Below are positions 1 to 11,276 of a stretch of DNA of 64,000 bases, piece after piece. How positions within the stretch are numbered: position 1 is the first letter of the stretch; every line of letters begins with the position of its first letter. Under the pieces are notes generated by a model that saw nothing but the letters and a program-made list of their open reading frames with translations, was not told the origin of the DNA and searched no databases. The DNA is from Patiria pectinifera (lineage: Eukaryota > Echinodermata > Asteroidea > Valvatida > Asterinidae), in the NCBI GenBank assembly GCA_029964075.1, contig CM057140.1, forward strand, positions 6,590,643-6,654,642, given 5' to 3'. The translations under genes and the position numbers were made by a program.

Positions 1-4
1 GTGT

Positions 5-563
5 AAGTACCGATATGCTCAAGAAAATTACCCTTGAAAAAATTGTTTAATTTTTGGGTTAAAATATCAGGTTTTTGGTAAAAAAACATTAATTTAATGT
101 ATTGCAGAGGTTTTATCATCAAATCATTCACCATTATGTATTACAATTACAATGTCATTATAGTCAAGTAAGAAAACAAACACTTTCTGACTTTTGGGTG
201 GAAAAGGGAGCTTTATCTTTATTGTTTACTCATTTGCATAATTGTCTTAAAATCATTCTTTTTAGTCAAAATATAAAGACTTAGAGAATGCACATGGGGC
301 GGTCGGAAGAAAAAGAAGAAGATATTTTGCAAGTCTCAGTTGTATTTCCTATAGTGTCAGTACCGTTATGCTCAGGCAAACTACCCTAGAAAAAAAATAT
401 AATTTTTGGGTTAAAATACAAGGTTTTTGGTAAAAAAACATTAATTCCATGTTTTGCAGAGGTTTTATCATCAAATCATTCCCCATTAGATATCACTATT
501 ACAATGTCATTATAGTCAAGTAAAACACAAAACCACTGTCTGACTTTTGGATGGAAAATGGAG
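5..563. repeat. Two direct copies of a ~205-bp sequence
   Basis: Positions 5-211 and 359-563 are near-identical direct repeats, offset by about 354 bp and differing by scattered substitutions and small indels. Both run from a shared AGTACCG..ATGCTCA start through a GTTTTTGGTAAAAAAACATT block to a GACTTTTGG end. No coding potential is seen. They lie just downstream of the minus-strand DUF7869 gene and could be part of a larger dispersed repeat that continues left of the window. Bases 564-791 hold nothing recognisable. Confidence 0.8.
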
Positions 564-791
564 TTTTTGGTATAAAATTCACTGTTTTTGCTTATAAAAC
601 TCCTGGGGGATTTTGGGGATCTTCTTTTATATTGTGCGACTTTGCTTTTCAATCTATTTTTTGAAGATGTGGGTGGTTCTGAAAAGAACCGGTTGTTTTT
701 GTAAGACAGTCAACACTGTCTGTCTTCATGATGGACTGCTGTTGCTGTGTAGGAGGGGAGACTGGGTGGAGAGGAGACTGGAAGATGATGA

Positions 792-1029
792 CTATGGCCT
801 CGGAACTGTTGGCAAGGGACAGACAACATCCTTGGTGGCGTGGCTGCAGAATTCACGGATCTTGTCATAGAGGTACCACTGGCGTCTTGCATCAAGCCCA
901 GGAGGAGTCTGGGGCTCAGGGAGGTCAGCAGTAGGGCGTCTGGCATGGGTCTTTAGGAGTTGGAAGCTTGTCTCTTCATCCTCTAGGTACTTTCTTGCAA
1001 AAACGACGCCAGGTTCATCAGATGTAAAA
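792..1029 (-). pseudogene. DUF7869 gene exon 5 (C-terminus)
   Basis: Acceptor TTTAAAG before 1029, stop TAG at 794-792. It encodes R-F-T-S-D-E-P-G-V-V-F-A-R-K-Y-L and then ARRQWYLYDKIREFC, the characteristic end of the family. The exon is hidden from a simple ORF search because its start is set by the splice site. Confidence 0.85.
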
Positions 1030-1150
1030 CTTTAAATAAAACATAAATAGGGGAACAGAAAGGTTAGAAATAATGCAGTTAATTATTTTAGGCTTTTTTT
1101 ACTGCGGAAACAGTCGAATAAAGAAAAACCAGAAAAATAAATAAAATTAC

Positions 1151-2060
1151 CGAAAATGCTGAAAACTCTTGACCCCTTGAAGTGGCTTGAAGAATGGGGA
1201 CAAGAATGCCTGCCAATCAAACTGTGGAACGAAGATGTTACCAGCTTCATCACCTACAAGCTGGGGGATGTTGATTCCTGTTTGTGTACTTCCAGTGACT
1301 ACCCGAACAACATCATCAAGGCAGGAGACAGATGTTCGCCGGTAGCGCTGCTTGAAGAGGCCGAAGCACCAATCAGGGGCAAACTTTGTGTGTCCAACCA
1401 CCATGAAATGCATCTCAATAGATCGATGGAGACCACTCATGCAACGCCAAAGCATGTACCAAAGGACATACCGATTCTTGTTTTGGCCGCTGCAGTTGTC
1501 ACAGTGAAGATGGGCTTTAGTCTCCCCTAAGCCATAGGTCCTGAAGAAATTGTCTAAGTAGCTGATCACGGCATTGCTTCCTTTGGAGATGAGTACGGAT
1601 TCGTCAACTATTTAGTTCACCTGTTTGGTGACGCCCTCACAATGGACACCAAAAATGCCCAACTTTCTTGGTGTCAAAAAATACACTGGGCCAGGCTGGA
1701 CAGGGTCTGATGGAAAGTGTACTTGTTGGGCATAGTCAAATGAATAGTGCATGTCTATGGCGTTGGTGCAAGGAGTGTTGGGCCCAAGTTGAGTAACCCC
1801 AATCTGCTCTGCAGCCACCCTTGCATCCTGAACAAGGTCCCTGTAGAAGGTTCTCTCATGACCAACCTTCTCCAGATGAGCTTGCTGTATTCTGCAGCGC
1901 TCCTGCTTCTCTGCATCTGGAAGATTTGCTGACCTGAATAGGAGGTTGTTGTTTTGTTGGCACTGCCAACACACGTCAGTCATAGGTTTGCAGCAAACGA
2001 TGAAAGGACACACCCTATTCCACAGCTTTCTGAATGTTGAAAGTGCAACCACTCTGTCAC
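1151..2060 (-). pseudogene. DUF7869 gene exon 4, containing the in-frame TAA
   Basis: The 910-nt main exon: acceptor TTTTCACAG before 2060, donor CG|GTAATT after 1151. It starts in G-D-R-V-V-A-L-S-T-F-R-K-L-W, passes the C-W-Q-C motif and FDYAQQVHF, and after the TAA at 1614-1612 continues in the same frame through VDESVLISKGSNAVISYL, HCDNCSGQNKNR, FGLFKQRYRR and KPLQGVKSFQHFR. The conserved sequence on both sides of the stop shows that the frame is not shifted. Confidence 0.88.
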
Positions 2061-2372
2061 CTGTGAAAACATAGCATTTAGATAAAGTGTGTACATTTAA
2101 CAATGTGTATTACATGTACAAGTACATGTACATTCTTGCTTGTTATTATTACATACATGAGATGGCAGGTAACAAAACCACACCGCTTTAAGTGTATCCC
2201 TTGGAAAATGTCAGTTTGGTACATAATGTTCTTATTCAAAATTACCGCCGTTTCTGAAAAGAATGTTACAAGCTTTGGTTTTTATCAGCCCATCATTGAG
2301 GTATCGACAAAACTTAGCAATCAACAGCCATATCCGTAGCAGCTAATTCGGACATGGTCTAGTTTTATTTAC

Positions 2373-2650
2373 CTGACTCCTGCATTGCAATCTTGTACTT
2401 TCTCCACACATTCGCCTTTGTTTCACTAGAGGGGAGAACCCTGATGTCATCTCGCTTGAATCCTGGAATCCGACCGGGAAGAAGAATGGCATGCGTCTCA
2501 GAGTAGTTCCAGATGAAGTTACGCACACTGGAGTTGTCTTCATACCTCAGATGATTTTGGAAGGTTCGCCCGGTATTTTTGTGGATCCTTGGCTTACATC
2601 CATTCTCACGGTAGTGCTTCTGGAGAGCTTTAAGCATGTTGACACTTATA
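2373..2650 (-). pseudogene. DUF7869 gene exon 3
   Basis: Acceptor TATGTAG before 2650, donor CAG|GTAAAT after 2373; 278 nt. It encodes the segment with HYRENGCKPRIHKNTGRT and LPGRIPGFKRDDIRVLPS, matching the family's linker between the Cys-rich part and the C-terminal domain. Confidence 0.85.
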
Positions 2651-2956
2651 CTACATAAAACAAAAACAAAGACATAAACCAAAAGAATTATAACAAAATG
2701 TACATCATGGGTTGGTTTGGATCACATCCACATGTATCAATATTGAATTTAATACAAGTCGTACTGACAGATGTGAACATTTCAAAATATTAAGTTTATT
2801 TTCCTAAACAATGATGACAAGATTTTTACTAATGAAACAATAAACTCTGCTTAAAAAAACAAAAAAAATCCACAAAATCTGAAGTTTCAGTCTGTGAAAT
2901 TTTTGTTGGAATCTTAATAAATTTTCTTTGGATATAAGTTTTTTACTTAACCTTAC

Positions 2957-3122
2957 TTATGTAAAAAGACGAATGTATCTCGACAGACTGGCTGGCCTTG
3001 AAACATGAATGACGACCTCTGGCGTACACGGTGATTGTGCTCATTCCTTCGTGTCGCTACGGTATGTTCGCTGTTAGAAGTAAAACAGCGGATCTGGCCC
3101 AACAGCAGCATGTCTTTCATCT
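2957..3122 (-). pseudogene. DUF7869 gene exon 2
   Basis: Acceptor CGATAG before 3122, donor AA|GTAAGG after 2957; 166 nt, phase 1 in and phase 2 out. It encodes the E-M-K-D-M-L-L-L-G-Q-I helix that follows the conserved ELSR, and ends at FQGQPVCRDTFVFLH, the conserved Cys/Phe/His block of the family. Confidence 0.85.
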
Positions 3123-3301
3123 CTATCGTCAGAAAATACAATAAAAACAGAAAGCGAAGTTATTTTCACAGTTTGTGACTTTAAACACTCCTTGCTGTCA
3201 CCGATTTAGCATACGAACAATCACTAGCTTTTGAAACGTGTGTGTTTAAAAAAAAAATGGCCCTTGATAAACTACAAGCACTTGCGTGTGTAAAAAAAAC
3301 T

Positions 3302-3959
3302 ACAGTCGTTTTCCTAGTTCCGGATAGCAAACATCATTCAGGCTGCTTTCGGCTCAACTACTCCACGAAATTCAAGTGACATTGATTAAAAAGTTTACCT
3401 TAAGTGATGGAGAGACCACGAAATAATTTTGAAAATTTAAGCCTTTTCATTTTGATCTTACGACGTCAAAAGTGCCGATGTCACTTTTCTTAGTTCCGAT
3501 CAAAACTGCTTCATGCAAAAAAAAACTGCTTCATGCAAAAAAAAAAATCACGCGAAGCATACGGTCATTCGTTGGTGAATTTTCAATTAGAGACGCTACA
3601 ACTTATTTTGATTGAACAAACATTCAACAGAAGAGTTTATACGATTGTAGTGAATGAAAAAAATATTCGAAACCACACTGTACGAGAGCTATACTGAGTA
3701 GAAAATTTATCATCGATTCGCAGCTTCCGTGATTTTCTTTAAACCGTCCAAGAGTGTGGGAGTGCGAGTCGGAAATCTGGCCAAAATTCCTCTTCTAAAG
3801 ATTTTATCGAAAAGATCTTTGGGTATCGAGAAGCTTCCATTTTCCTTTTCAACATCCACTCCGTCAGAATTTTTTTATTGGAGACTAATCAAAAAGAGGT
3901 AGGTTTTTATTTGAAGTGATCCGGAATAAGGAAAAATCCGGAACTAGGAAAACGACTGT
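3302..3959. mobile_element. 658-bp inverted-repeat element in intron 1 of the DUF7869 gene
   Basis: Perfect 24-bp terminal inverted repeats: the left end (3302-3325) starts ACAGTCGTTTTCCTAG and the right end (3936-3959) is its exact complement. Inside are a tandem CTGCTTCATGCAAAA repeat (about 3507-3541) and further TCCGGAAT-like words near the right end. No open frame encodes a transposase, so it is a non-autonomous DNA element. No clear target duplication can be read. Confidence 0.8.
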
Positions 3960-4083
3960 CATGACTGTATAAAAAATGCTTGAGGCTTCTGATTTTGTTT
4001 ATCAACTTAAAAGCCCCCTCAATCTTTGTAAATAATTTTCAAGCTTTAATGGGGCCTACATGTACAAAAATCTAAAGATTTAC

Positions 4084-4510
4084 CTCTAGACAATTCAGCT
4101 ATTTCGTACTGAGAATTGACGAAGTCATCCACGGAGTATCGTCGGGAACACGGTCCATCGTTGAAAAGCTTGCATCTGCACTGGAAGTTGCTTGCCTTCT
4201 CGCGTTGTTCATCAACCTCAAGAGCTCCGTTCGCTTCGATGTCATCAACAGGCAAGACGTTTACATTAACCAGGGGGCCTTCTTCTTCTTCATCGATGTC
4301 CTGGTCGAAGTCATCGCCGCCATCCGAGTCCGACGACAATGGCGATGTGGAATCGGAATCAGAGTCATCAGACTCCAAGTCGTCATCGTCGAGCCGGGAG
4401 TTGACGAAATAATCTTCAACAAAGCCAACCATGCCTCTCTCTTCTCCGTCAAGATTCGCATTGCGAAGATCATTCAATGCCTCAGCAAGACACTGATCTC
4501 TTGAACACAT
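4084..4510 (-). pseudogene. DUF7869 gene exon 1 (acidic region and Cys-rich start)
   Basis: Coding starts at ATG 4510-4508 (A at -3) and runs to a donor G|GTAAAT at 4083, phase 1. It contains the acidic tract and the first zinc-like cysteine cluster. An in-frame ATG further up at 4594 exists, but minus-strand acceptor-like sequences (TTCCTTGCAG and TTTATTTAG) lie between it and 4510, so a spliced 5' UTR exon upstream is likely and 4510 is preferred. Confidence 0.8.
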
Positions 4511-4890
4511 TTTAAAGCTAAATAAATCACTAGAAAATAATAAAACCTGCAAGGAAAAGCTACAATTCAGGAGAATATTCGCACTCGAAAACAATACAGA
4601 TCAATCGTGTTGAACGTTTTGACATGTACATGTACTGCAATGCATCTACACGTACGTACGTAAACATGGCCTTTGTACACATGAACACGCTGATCTGGAG
4701 TCACAGCGCATGCGTGGAAAGGCTCCTTGCGCGTCTTGGCCAATCAATGAGCTCTGTTTGGAGCACGTGACAGGATTGTTTTGAAGAGCATAGCAACAAG
4801 GTGATGTCAGTTTATAAAAAAAAACCACCAGTACTCATTTGCATTTACTCTTTGACCTGTGTTATGTCCAAATATGGAAAGCAGACGTCC
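4511..4890. other. 5' flank of the DUF7869 gene, no gene
   Basis: Upstream region of the minus-strand gene. It contains TACATGTACATGTA and CGTACGTACGTA microsatellite-like words and a T/A-rich stretch at about 4813-4825. A promoter must lie here or further right, but no TATA box or initiator can be assigned with confidence. Confidence 0.5.
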
Positions 4891-5769
4891 CAGATACGTT
4901 ACACCAGATACGTTACTGATTATGAATTCATCATGCAGATGTTATGCTGACGTCAACAAACATGGGCTACGTCATTGATTCCCACACTGTCTACACGTTT
5001 TAAAGTTTCTGAACACATTTAATTGTGATTCATAGAGCGCATGCTTGCCGAGAAGGATTGTAATGTTGAGCTGAATTTCTGTCGAATATTCTTACAGTTT
5101 AGAGTAGCATCATACAATGTGTTTTTAATGGTAAAATATGTAACTTGTAGAATCTGTAGATAAAGATTTTAGGAAGTGAGGGGTACCGTTGTAATTGCAC
5201 AAAAACTTGATAACATGAAACCATCGTTGTTGGTTTACATAGAATATCTTAGTTTACTATGGTAACGTATCTGATCAGCCTAGTAACGTATCTGATCAGC
5301 TCGGTAACGTATCTGTTCAAATATCAATCTTTAATTTGCGAGCGTAGCTATTATGATACAATTAAATGTATTGTTCAGACATTATCTCTAAGCAACAGGG
5401 ACACTTAAATGATGGTTTCGAGGGTTCGGGTGGTAGTGTAGGTGGGTTGGTTGGGGTGAACTTAGGGGTGGGAGGTGGGGCAGCTCAACACACTTGGGAA
5501 AAGGAAATTCTGACCTCCATCCTGTGTGCCTGAATTCAATTTTAAATCATTTGGTCATAGTTGATCAGGATTGTTTGCCAGGGGATGCACTAGTTGCATT
5601 TTAGTAAAGTCATTAATCGTGATTTGCATGCGCAAAACATATCACGCGAACAAAACGTCACATGATTAATCCGTATAATTTATCTTCCCCTGCTCTGACC
5701 CCCCAAAAATGAAATAAAAAAAAAAAAAAAAAAAATATAACCTTAATAAGAGAACAAGATGATATTCTA
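4891..5769. repeat. Direct repeat block A, copy 1
   Basis: Almost identical, in the same orientation, to 14765-16229 apart from insertions in the second copy. It opens with two CAGATACGTTAC words (4891-4902, 4905-4916) and carries three in the opposite orientation, GTAACGTATCTG, at 5262-5273, 5283-5294 and 5304-5315. It also has a G-rich AGGTGGGGCAGCTCAACAC segment and ends near GATGATATTCT. This copy lacks the 509-bp insertion of the second copy and so serves as its empty site (target TTTAAAG near 5003). Confidence 0.85.
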
Positions 5770-5773
5770 AACG

Positions 5774-5910
5774 CAGGCGCGGATCCAAACCCACGGTCTC
5801 GATCCCCCCGTCATGCTCTGACCCCCTCCCAAAAAAATCGCAACATTGGGACACAAAAAAAATATCTGAAAGGCCGACCCCCCCCTGCAAAAATTCCTGG
5901 ATCCGCCCTG
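5774..5910. mobile_element. 137-bp MITE with CAGG...GGATCC ends
   Basis: Bounded by CAGGCGCGGATCC (5774-5786) and GGATCCGCCCTG (5899-5910), which are imperfect inverted repeats. It sits at the edge of block A; in the second copy the equivalent position falls in the N gap. Its ends resemble those of the repeat at 21000-21299, suggesting one family. Confidence 0.55.
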
Positions 5911-7276
5911 CATTACGGTCCTTGAATTATATACTTCAGTAATTCTTTGTTTTTTTAACGATTAATGATGTTCTTTTGTTGACAAACAGAATCAACGAAA
6001 CTTTTTATTTCAGTCTGCCTGTCACAATGTGTACCAATGAAATTCACATGTACTTAAAATATCTACAGAATCTTATTTAAAGACATGAATTTATTGAAGT
6101 GGACTTGCGGTAACGTATCTGGTAGATCGTTACACGACGTTTAGAAGACTTAACTTCAAGTAGTTTTTTCCCCCAAAAATAAAAACATTTGTTGAAAATC
6201 GCCTATGTTTTATTCCATGTGTTCATAAAATGCACATTATAACGTAAAGTGACAAAATTGGGTTCATTTCTGCTGTGTGAAACAATGCAAACTCGACTCT
6301 TATTGATTGTTTTTTTAATTGTCGGGTTCTGACTTTGTTCGTTTACAGGGTGTACACATTTTTATATTTTGACAACAACTTTGGTGTATGAAGCGCGTGG
6401 CGTTTTCAATAACATCATCATAATATGATTGATTACAGCAGCTGCTATAAAGTTTTGTGTAAGCGCTGCTAATTACTGCGTCATCCCGTACATGGTGTTT
6501 TAATTATAAATCTGATTTGCCAGATGTTACCAAAGCAGCTTGGCATTGTGGATCTCACTATCCCAATCTCATGGGAAATATTTGTATAATTACCTGTTCA
6601 TCGAAATGATAATGACTAATTATTAGTTGATGAAAAACAAATGCGAAATTGCAACATGCTAAGTGATAGATGTAGCAACTGAAATTATGTGCATAGCAAA
6701 TCGAGACAGACAATGTATGTGCCTTGTTTTCACAATCTAAAAAAACACGATGTTTTCCAATTTACATGTCAAATACTGTCACTCAAATCCCTCTATTTTT
6801 AGTCTGTCTTTCACAATGTGTAGCTCCAAAATTCATATTGACTTAAGCCTCCCCATTTTTTGTTTCAAAGACAATTTTTCTATTAATAAAATAGTGGTAA
6901 CGTATCTGTTAGGTTGTTAAAACACATTTTAGAAGGTTACATTTCAAGTATTTATATAAAAAAATATGGTTTAGTTAAAAATCTGTACTGTTTTGTTCCA
7001 TGTCCTGGAGCTATTAAACTTTACGATTTTGAGCAGATTTCATATATTCATTGTAGTTGATATTTTGTAAAGTCCTAGTTCCAACTTGAACACTTTAACA
7101 AAGAATGAGCCAGCAATACCTTTGGGCTTGGGCTTTATAAATGATTTTTCATCAATAAAAACTGTCTTCGTGTGTGTCTAGTATGTGTGGTTATTTTATG
7201 CACAAGCCTCGCCATTCAAACCGAACTGGTAAAAAATCTCTACGTAATAATTCTGATACGAAATGGAAGTCACAGA
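5911..7276. other. Non-coding stretch with two GTAACGTATCTG words
   Basis: No gene is recognised. Two exact GTAACGTATCTG words occur at 6110-6121 and 6897-6908, each within similar local sequence (ATAAA or AAGTGG upstream, GTTA and TTTAGAAG downstream). These two stretches look like degenerate duplicates of each other, with TCTGTCTTTCACAATGTG-like and TTCATG-like words repeated between them. Confidence 0.5.
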
Positions 7277-8322
7277 CCATACATTATTATTTTAAAAGTC
7301 TTTGGAGAAAGGAAATTACTATAATAGAGATACTGTAAGTAAAACACATCCAAAGATGGATTTCTATAAAATAAGCGACTTTTTCAAGGGAAAAAAATGT
7401 TCCAGAAAACTGAACCTGTCTTACCCCTCGATAAATTTTCCAAGAAATGAGATTCTTTATTGGAAAAAAAATCAGTGTAGCAGTGTTACATGTGGCCCTT
7501 TTTGTCTTAATCAACATTCCATTCATTGCTTAATAATCGTCTTCACGATGGTAAAGACTGAGGATTCGGTAGTCATTAGCAAACATGATGACTGCGGTTT
7601 GAAGGTTAGAAGTTTGCCAACTTGGTTTTAGATAACTCCAAACTTGGTGTGACAAAAGGCTAGGAATATATCAACAGATGATAATACTTTGAACTGCATT
7701 TCATCGTTTTATTAATTAACATGTCAGAAGTTTCTGAAAATAAATGATACATCTTTCCATTTGTTTACCACGTACCTTGCTATACAAAAGTTCAGTCGTC
7801 AGGTTTCACTGAATCGTGGAGGTAGATGAAGCTAGCTGAATCCAGTTTGATTTCGTGCCGTGCACACGAGGTTAAGGGAAATCAGCATTGGCGAAACTCT
7901 ACGCATGCGTGTATGAATTTTCATTGATGAATTCTTTGTGAACTGGGGTATTGCGCATGCGTGGGCCGCCGGGCGGTGGCGCACCGTCACATATTGCTTG
8001 ACTATTCTGCCAAACCCAGGCCGGTGTTGCATAATGATGTATACTGGCTATACCAACGAAATGAAACCTTATTAATTGAAGGACATCGGCGTAGGAACCC
8101 GGTACAGTACACACAAACAATCTGCAAGCCGGACCATGTCACAGATGTTTTCTATTTGTATCTACCCTGATCCAGATTCAAGATCTAGCACATCACTTCT
8201 TCGAAAACATATTTGCCAGAAATACAAGTTCAAAGACCAGTTCAGAGCTGGGGCCCCTTCATTTCTACTAAACCCCAAATCGTGATTTGGCCGGCGCATA
8301 GGAAATGTTTGGCCTATTCACT
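7277..8322. repeat. Direct repeat block B, copy 1
   Basis: About 1.04 kb that recurs in the same orientation at 12843-13875 with scattered substitutions and small indels. Shared landmarks include TTTTAAAAGTCTTTGGAG at the left, ATCCAAAGATGGATTTC, a GC-rich ATTGCGCATGCGTGGGCCG segment and ATCGTGATTTGGCCGGC near the right end. Short open frames here appear in both copies and look incidental. Confidence 0.85.
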
Positions 8323-9606
8323 GGTCGGCCCCACAACCCGACCACTCTCTGTTATTGTTCTGATAAATCTTTCTTTTTTTGTGGACAATACTTCTCCGCG
8401 GGTTTTCTCCTAAACGGTTCATGATATGAACTGTAACTTTCAACATATATCGACCCTCATCTTTAGTGGTGCGTATTACTCTGACGTTATGATGACGTCA
8501 TTTTTCATCTATAACTCTTGAACAAAACGATCAATTGTTTTCCAACCTTGTAATCAGACAGACCATTAATTGATGAACATTTTTTGTTTTGTACGTTAAC
8601 TCGCTTGACCTTTACTTCTGAGTCTACCGGAAGGTCAATGTTAGATCTATTCAAAACGAAGACTTTAGCCTGAAATCAAATAAAGCAACAATTCCTCCAA
8701 ACTGTTTACGGTATGATCATAAAACATTGTGTGAACTTGTACCATGTAACGAAGATGCTATTAATTTTGTTACGTCATCATGACGTCATCAGGCATCAAA
8801 TTACAAGCAAGGGCAAATTTTGACAAAATAGTTTGCGCTATATCTGTTAAACTTTCGTGTTCGTTTTTTTTGTGAGGTTGTAGACTATGCCGTGAGATAC
8901 ATTTCTTGTTCCCGGACACAAAACCGCATGACCTTCACTTCCGGTGTTACCGGAAGTGCAATATAAAAACCGAATATAACTCAAAAGCAGAAGCATTTTA
9001 CAACACACATACAAATAAGGAAAGCGGCACATAAAATAGTGTTTGCTTTCTTTAATTTGAAAACCATCTGTTTAAATTTTACCAAATCGCCCCTTGATAT
9101 TCTTTGATTAACCACATACAACTTGGAGGTTTCAAATTCATGACGTCATCAGACCGGAAGTTACTTCTATATGAATTTGAAACGACCATATTTTAAATTT
9201 AATTCTATCAATTGATCCATGCCGATCTTAGCTCAAATAAGATATCCCGTTACAATGTTTACCTTTGCTTCCAAATACCGTGTCGTCATGAAACCGAAAG
9301 TTGGGTGTTATGAATACATACGTTATTTTATTTCACAATGAACATCACTTCCTGTTTTTGAATAATGACGTCACCAACCAAGAAATAACTTGCATATGTA
9401 CAAATAATGTTTACTGAAATTGATCACACCGTTAAAGATGTATTTTTTTTACCAAAATAATTGATTGTACTGGAAATGATTTAATTTCGAAATCCCTTGT
9501 TCTTACATAAAAATATTCATAAGTTAAAGGAAACATGCAGTGGAAATCCAGCTTATCTTGTTTTCATGCACATTACTATGTGTCGCAACAATACATACAA
9601 GATCCT
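8323..9606. other. Non-coding stretch with repeated TGACGTCA palindromes
   Basis: No gene is seen. TGACGTCA or near matches occur around 8494, 8779, 9142 and 9365. Two ACTTC...TACCGGAAG hairpin-like segments (about 8619-8633 and 8937-8957) each follow a TTGACC or ATGACC word, so the stretch seems to be a very degenerate tandem of a ~300-bp unit. Confidence 0.4.
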
Positions 9607-10130
9607 AAAGGGAAGATACAACATTTGCAAACATCAAAAAAGGAAATGATCGAATTATCGCGAAATACCTAACTGGATTGTTAGGAAATGACAGTCTAAT
9701 TCATCTTGTAAAATCGTGGCTCCTGGTGTGCTGACATTTTCAAGAAAACTTGTATTTTTCCAACGCTGGTCGGCCGACAAGCGTTGGAGAAAACTAGCTT
9801 TTTTTCCAAAAACTGCTCCTATTTTTTTCAAATTTATTTTTTTTGCATTTTCTTTTCGGTTGATTACACACCCGGTAAGGGGTACAAGCCTGCTAGACTG
9901 ATTCTCTAACCTTACAATTTACCCAGTCTATATCTTGCTCTGTTTTATCTTCACTGGGGTCAGGAAACCAGACTACAAGAACATGATTGGTTTTTGGGGG
10001 GGTTTTCCAGCATCTACAAGCCCAAAACGTGAAACAAGTCAGTTTAACAATATTTGCTATAACACACTAATCCTCCAAATCAATTTATTTCTGAAAATTG
10101 CAGCAAAATCAAATGTTGTACATTCCCTTT
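9607..10130. mobile_element. TTAA-type MITE, copy 1
   Basis: Starts AAAGGGAAGATACAACATTT and ends GTTGTACATTCCCTTT, with TTAA at the right and a decayed CTAA at the left. It is the most diverged of three copies in this window (others at 17640-18066 and 50285-50809). The ~525-bp length, inverted AGGGAATRTACA ends and TTAA targets suit a piggyBac- or Kolobok-type non-autonomous element. It encodes nothing. Confidence 0.75.
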
Positions 10131-11276
10131 AAATACTTGTTTTCATTGGAAGTGACATGAAAGTGGTAGTTTTTCAATCATTAGTAAATCCTTCCACCAA
10201 TACATAAGGGGGCGCTATTTTGCTATTTGTCACACAAGGTACTCCTTGCCAAAGGTGCGTTATGAACAGTACAAAAAAATTGTCCTTCAAAATTACCCAC
10301 AAAAAAGTTTTGAAGAAATAGTTGCCACTACGATTGTCCAAATAAGCTGTTTTACATGATAAACAATAAAAAGTGGAATTTACTCCAAGAAAATGAACAA
10401 AACGTTGATATATATTTGTATACACAAAACTATGGAGACACTACGGTTCTGCCTTGAATGACATCACGCTTTGGCTCATTAATATGGACATTTTCATTAA
10501 GCATAAAAACTTAAATGTTGACATTTCTCTCCTTTACTGCTACAAAGGCGGTGGAAACTTAATAGTTACATGGCAAGAAAGCTGTTTTAAATGTATTTAA
10601 GTCATATAAAGCTTATTAATGTTCCCGTTAACTGGACATTGTTTCATAAAATAGTTGTCTACCCGACCACTCTGCGTTTGTAACAACAAACGCGAACCTC
10701 TAGTTAAACTTGCAACAAACTTTAACTTGATTGTTATTAATCAGAGAAGGCAGAAATTAGTCCATGCTCCCAGAAGAAGCATTAGGCTATGCCCATACGG
10801 GTGATTATGGAAAATAACATGGTCAGTAAAAACCGATTGGAGTTTTTTTTTTTTTATAGAAGTCGGCCTAGTGGCCCAAGTGCCATTTTGTTACATATTT
10901 TCAGAAGCATTCAAAGTAACAGAACATAAGTGGGAGAAAAACAGCTTCCTTCATATTATTAACTGCACCAACAATTTGAGCTTAAATATTTGTTAAACTG
11001 CGGAAAAGAAATGTTCAATGTATGAATGTTCAATTAACCAACCATGAGATAATAAACTGATATAATGTATGGGTTGTAGTTTTTCGTTGACTGAATTGAG
11101 TGGCGGTTACTTATCAAAAATGAGTACAAAAATTGTTTTGAGTACACGTATTTCTGAATATTCAAAACACTCTTTAAAAAGGATGACCAATCACCAAACA
11201 ACTGGATATTTGTCCAGATTGTATTTTTACATAAACCCTGTGAAGTGTTGCATATTTCCAGAGTGATTCAGTCATC
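10131..11276. other. AT-rich stretch, nothing recognised
   Basis: No convincing coding frame, RNA gene or structured repeat was found. There is a poly-T run near 10845. Confidence 0.5.

Larger units (their letters stand above)
792..4510 (-). pseudogene. DUF7869-domain protein gene, five coding exons, one in-frame stop
   Basis: A minus-strand gene with coding exons 4510-4084, 3122-2957, 2650-2373, 2060-1151 and 1029-792. All four introns are GT-AG and all phases agree, giving 2019 nt (672 codons plus stop). The protein starts with an acidic Asp/Glu/Ser-rich segment (about residues 43-88), then a Cys-rich part (CRCKLFNDGPCSRR) followed by CRDTFVFLH. The C-terminal half holds KPMTDVCWQCQQ, PRKLGIFGVHCEG, HCDNCSGQNKNR (Asp near residue 478), a GHTKFAPDWCFG block and an RRQWYLYDKIREFC tail. 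I recognise this order from uncharacterised, usually multicopy animal proteins carrying DUF7869; the D-N-C-x-G-Q-N-K-N-R core may be an RNase H-like fold, which is inference. Codon 440 (1614-1612) is TAA where relatives have Tyr in a Tyr-Leu-Ile-Asp-Glu block, yet the frame continues intact for 232 codons. So it is either a very recent pseudogene or a sequence error. Function is unknown; it may derive from a DNA transposon. Confidence 0.88.

Noticed and set aside
4116-4504. Plus-strand Ser-rich frames of 98-99 codons
   Set aside because: Shadows of the acidic first exon of the minus-strand DUF7869 gene.
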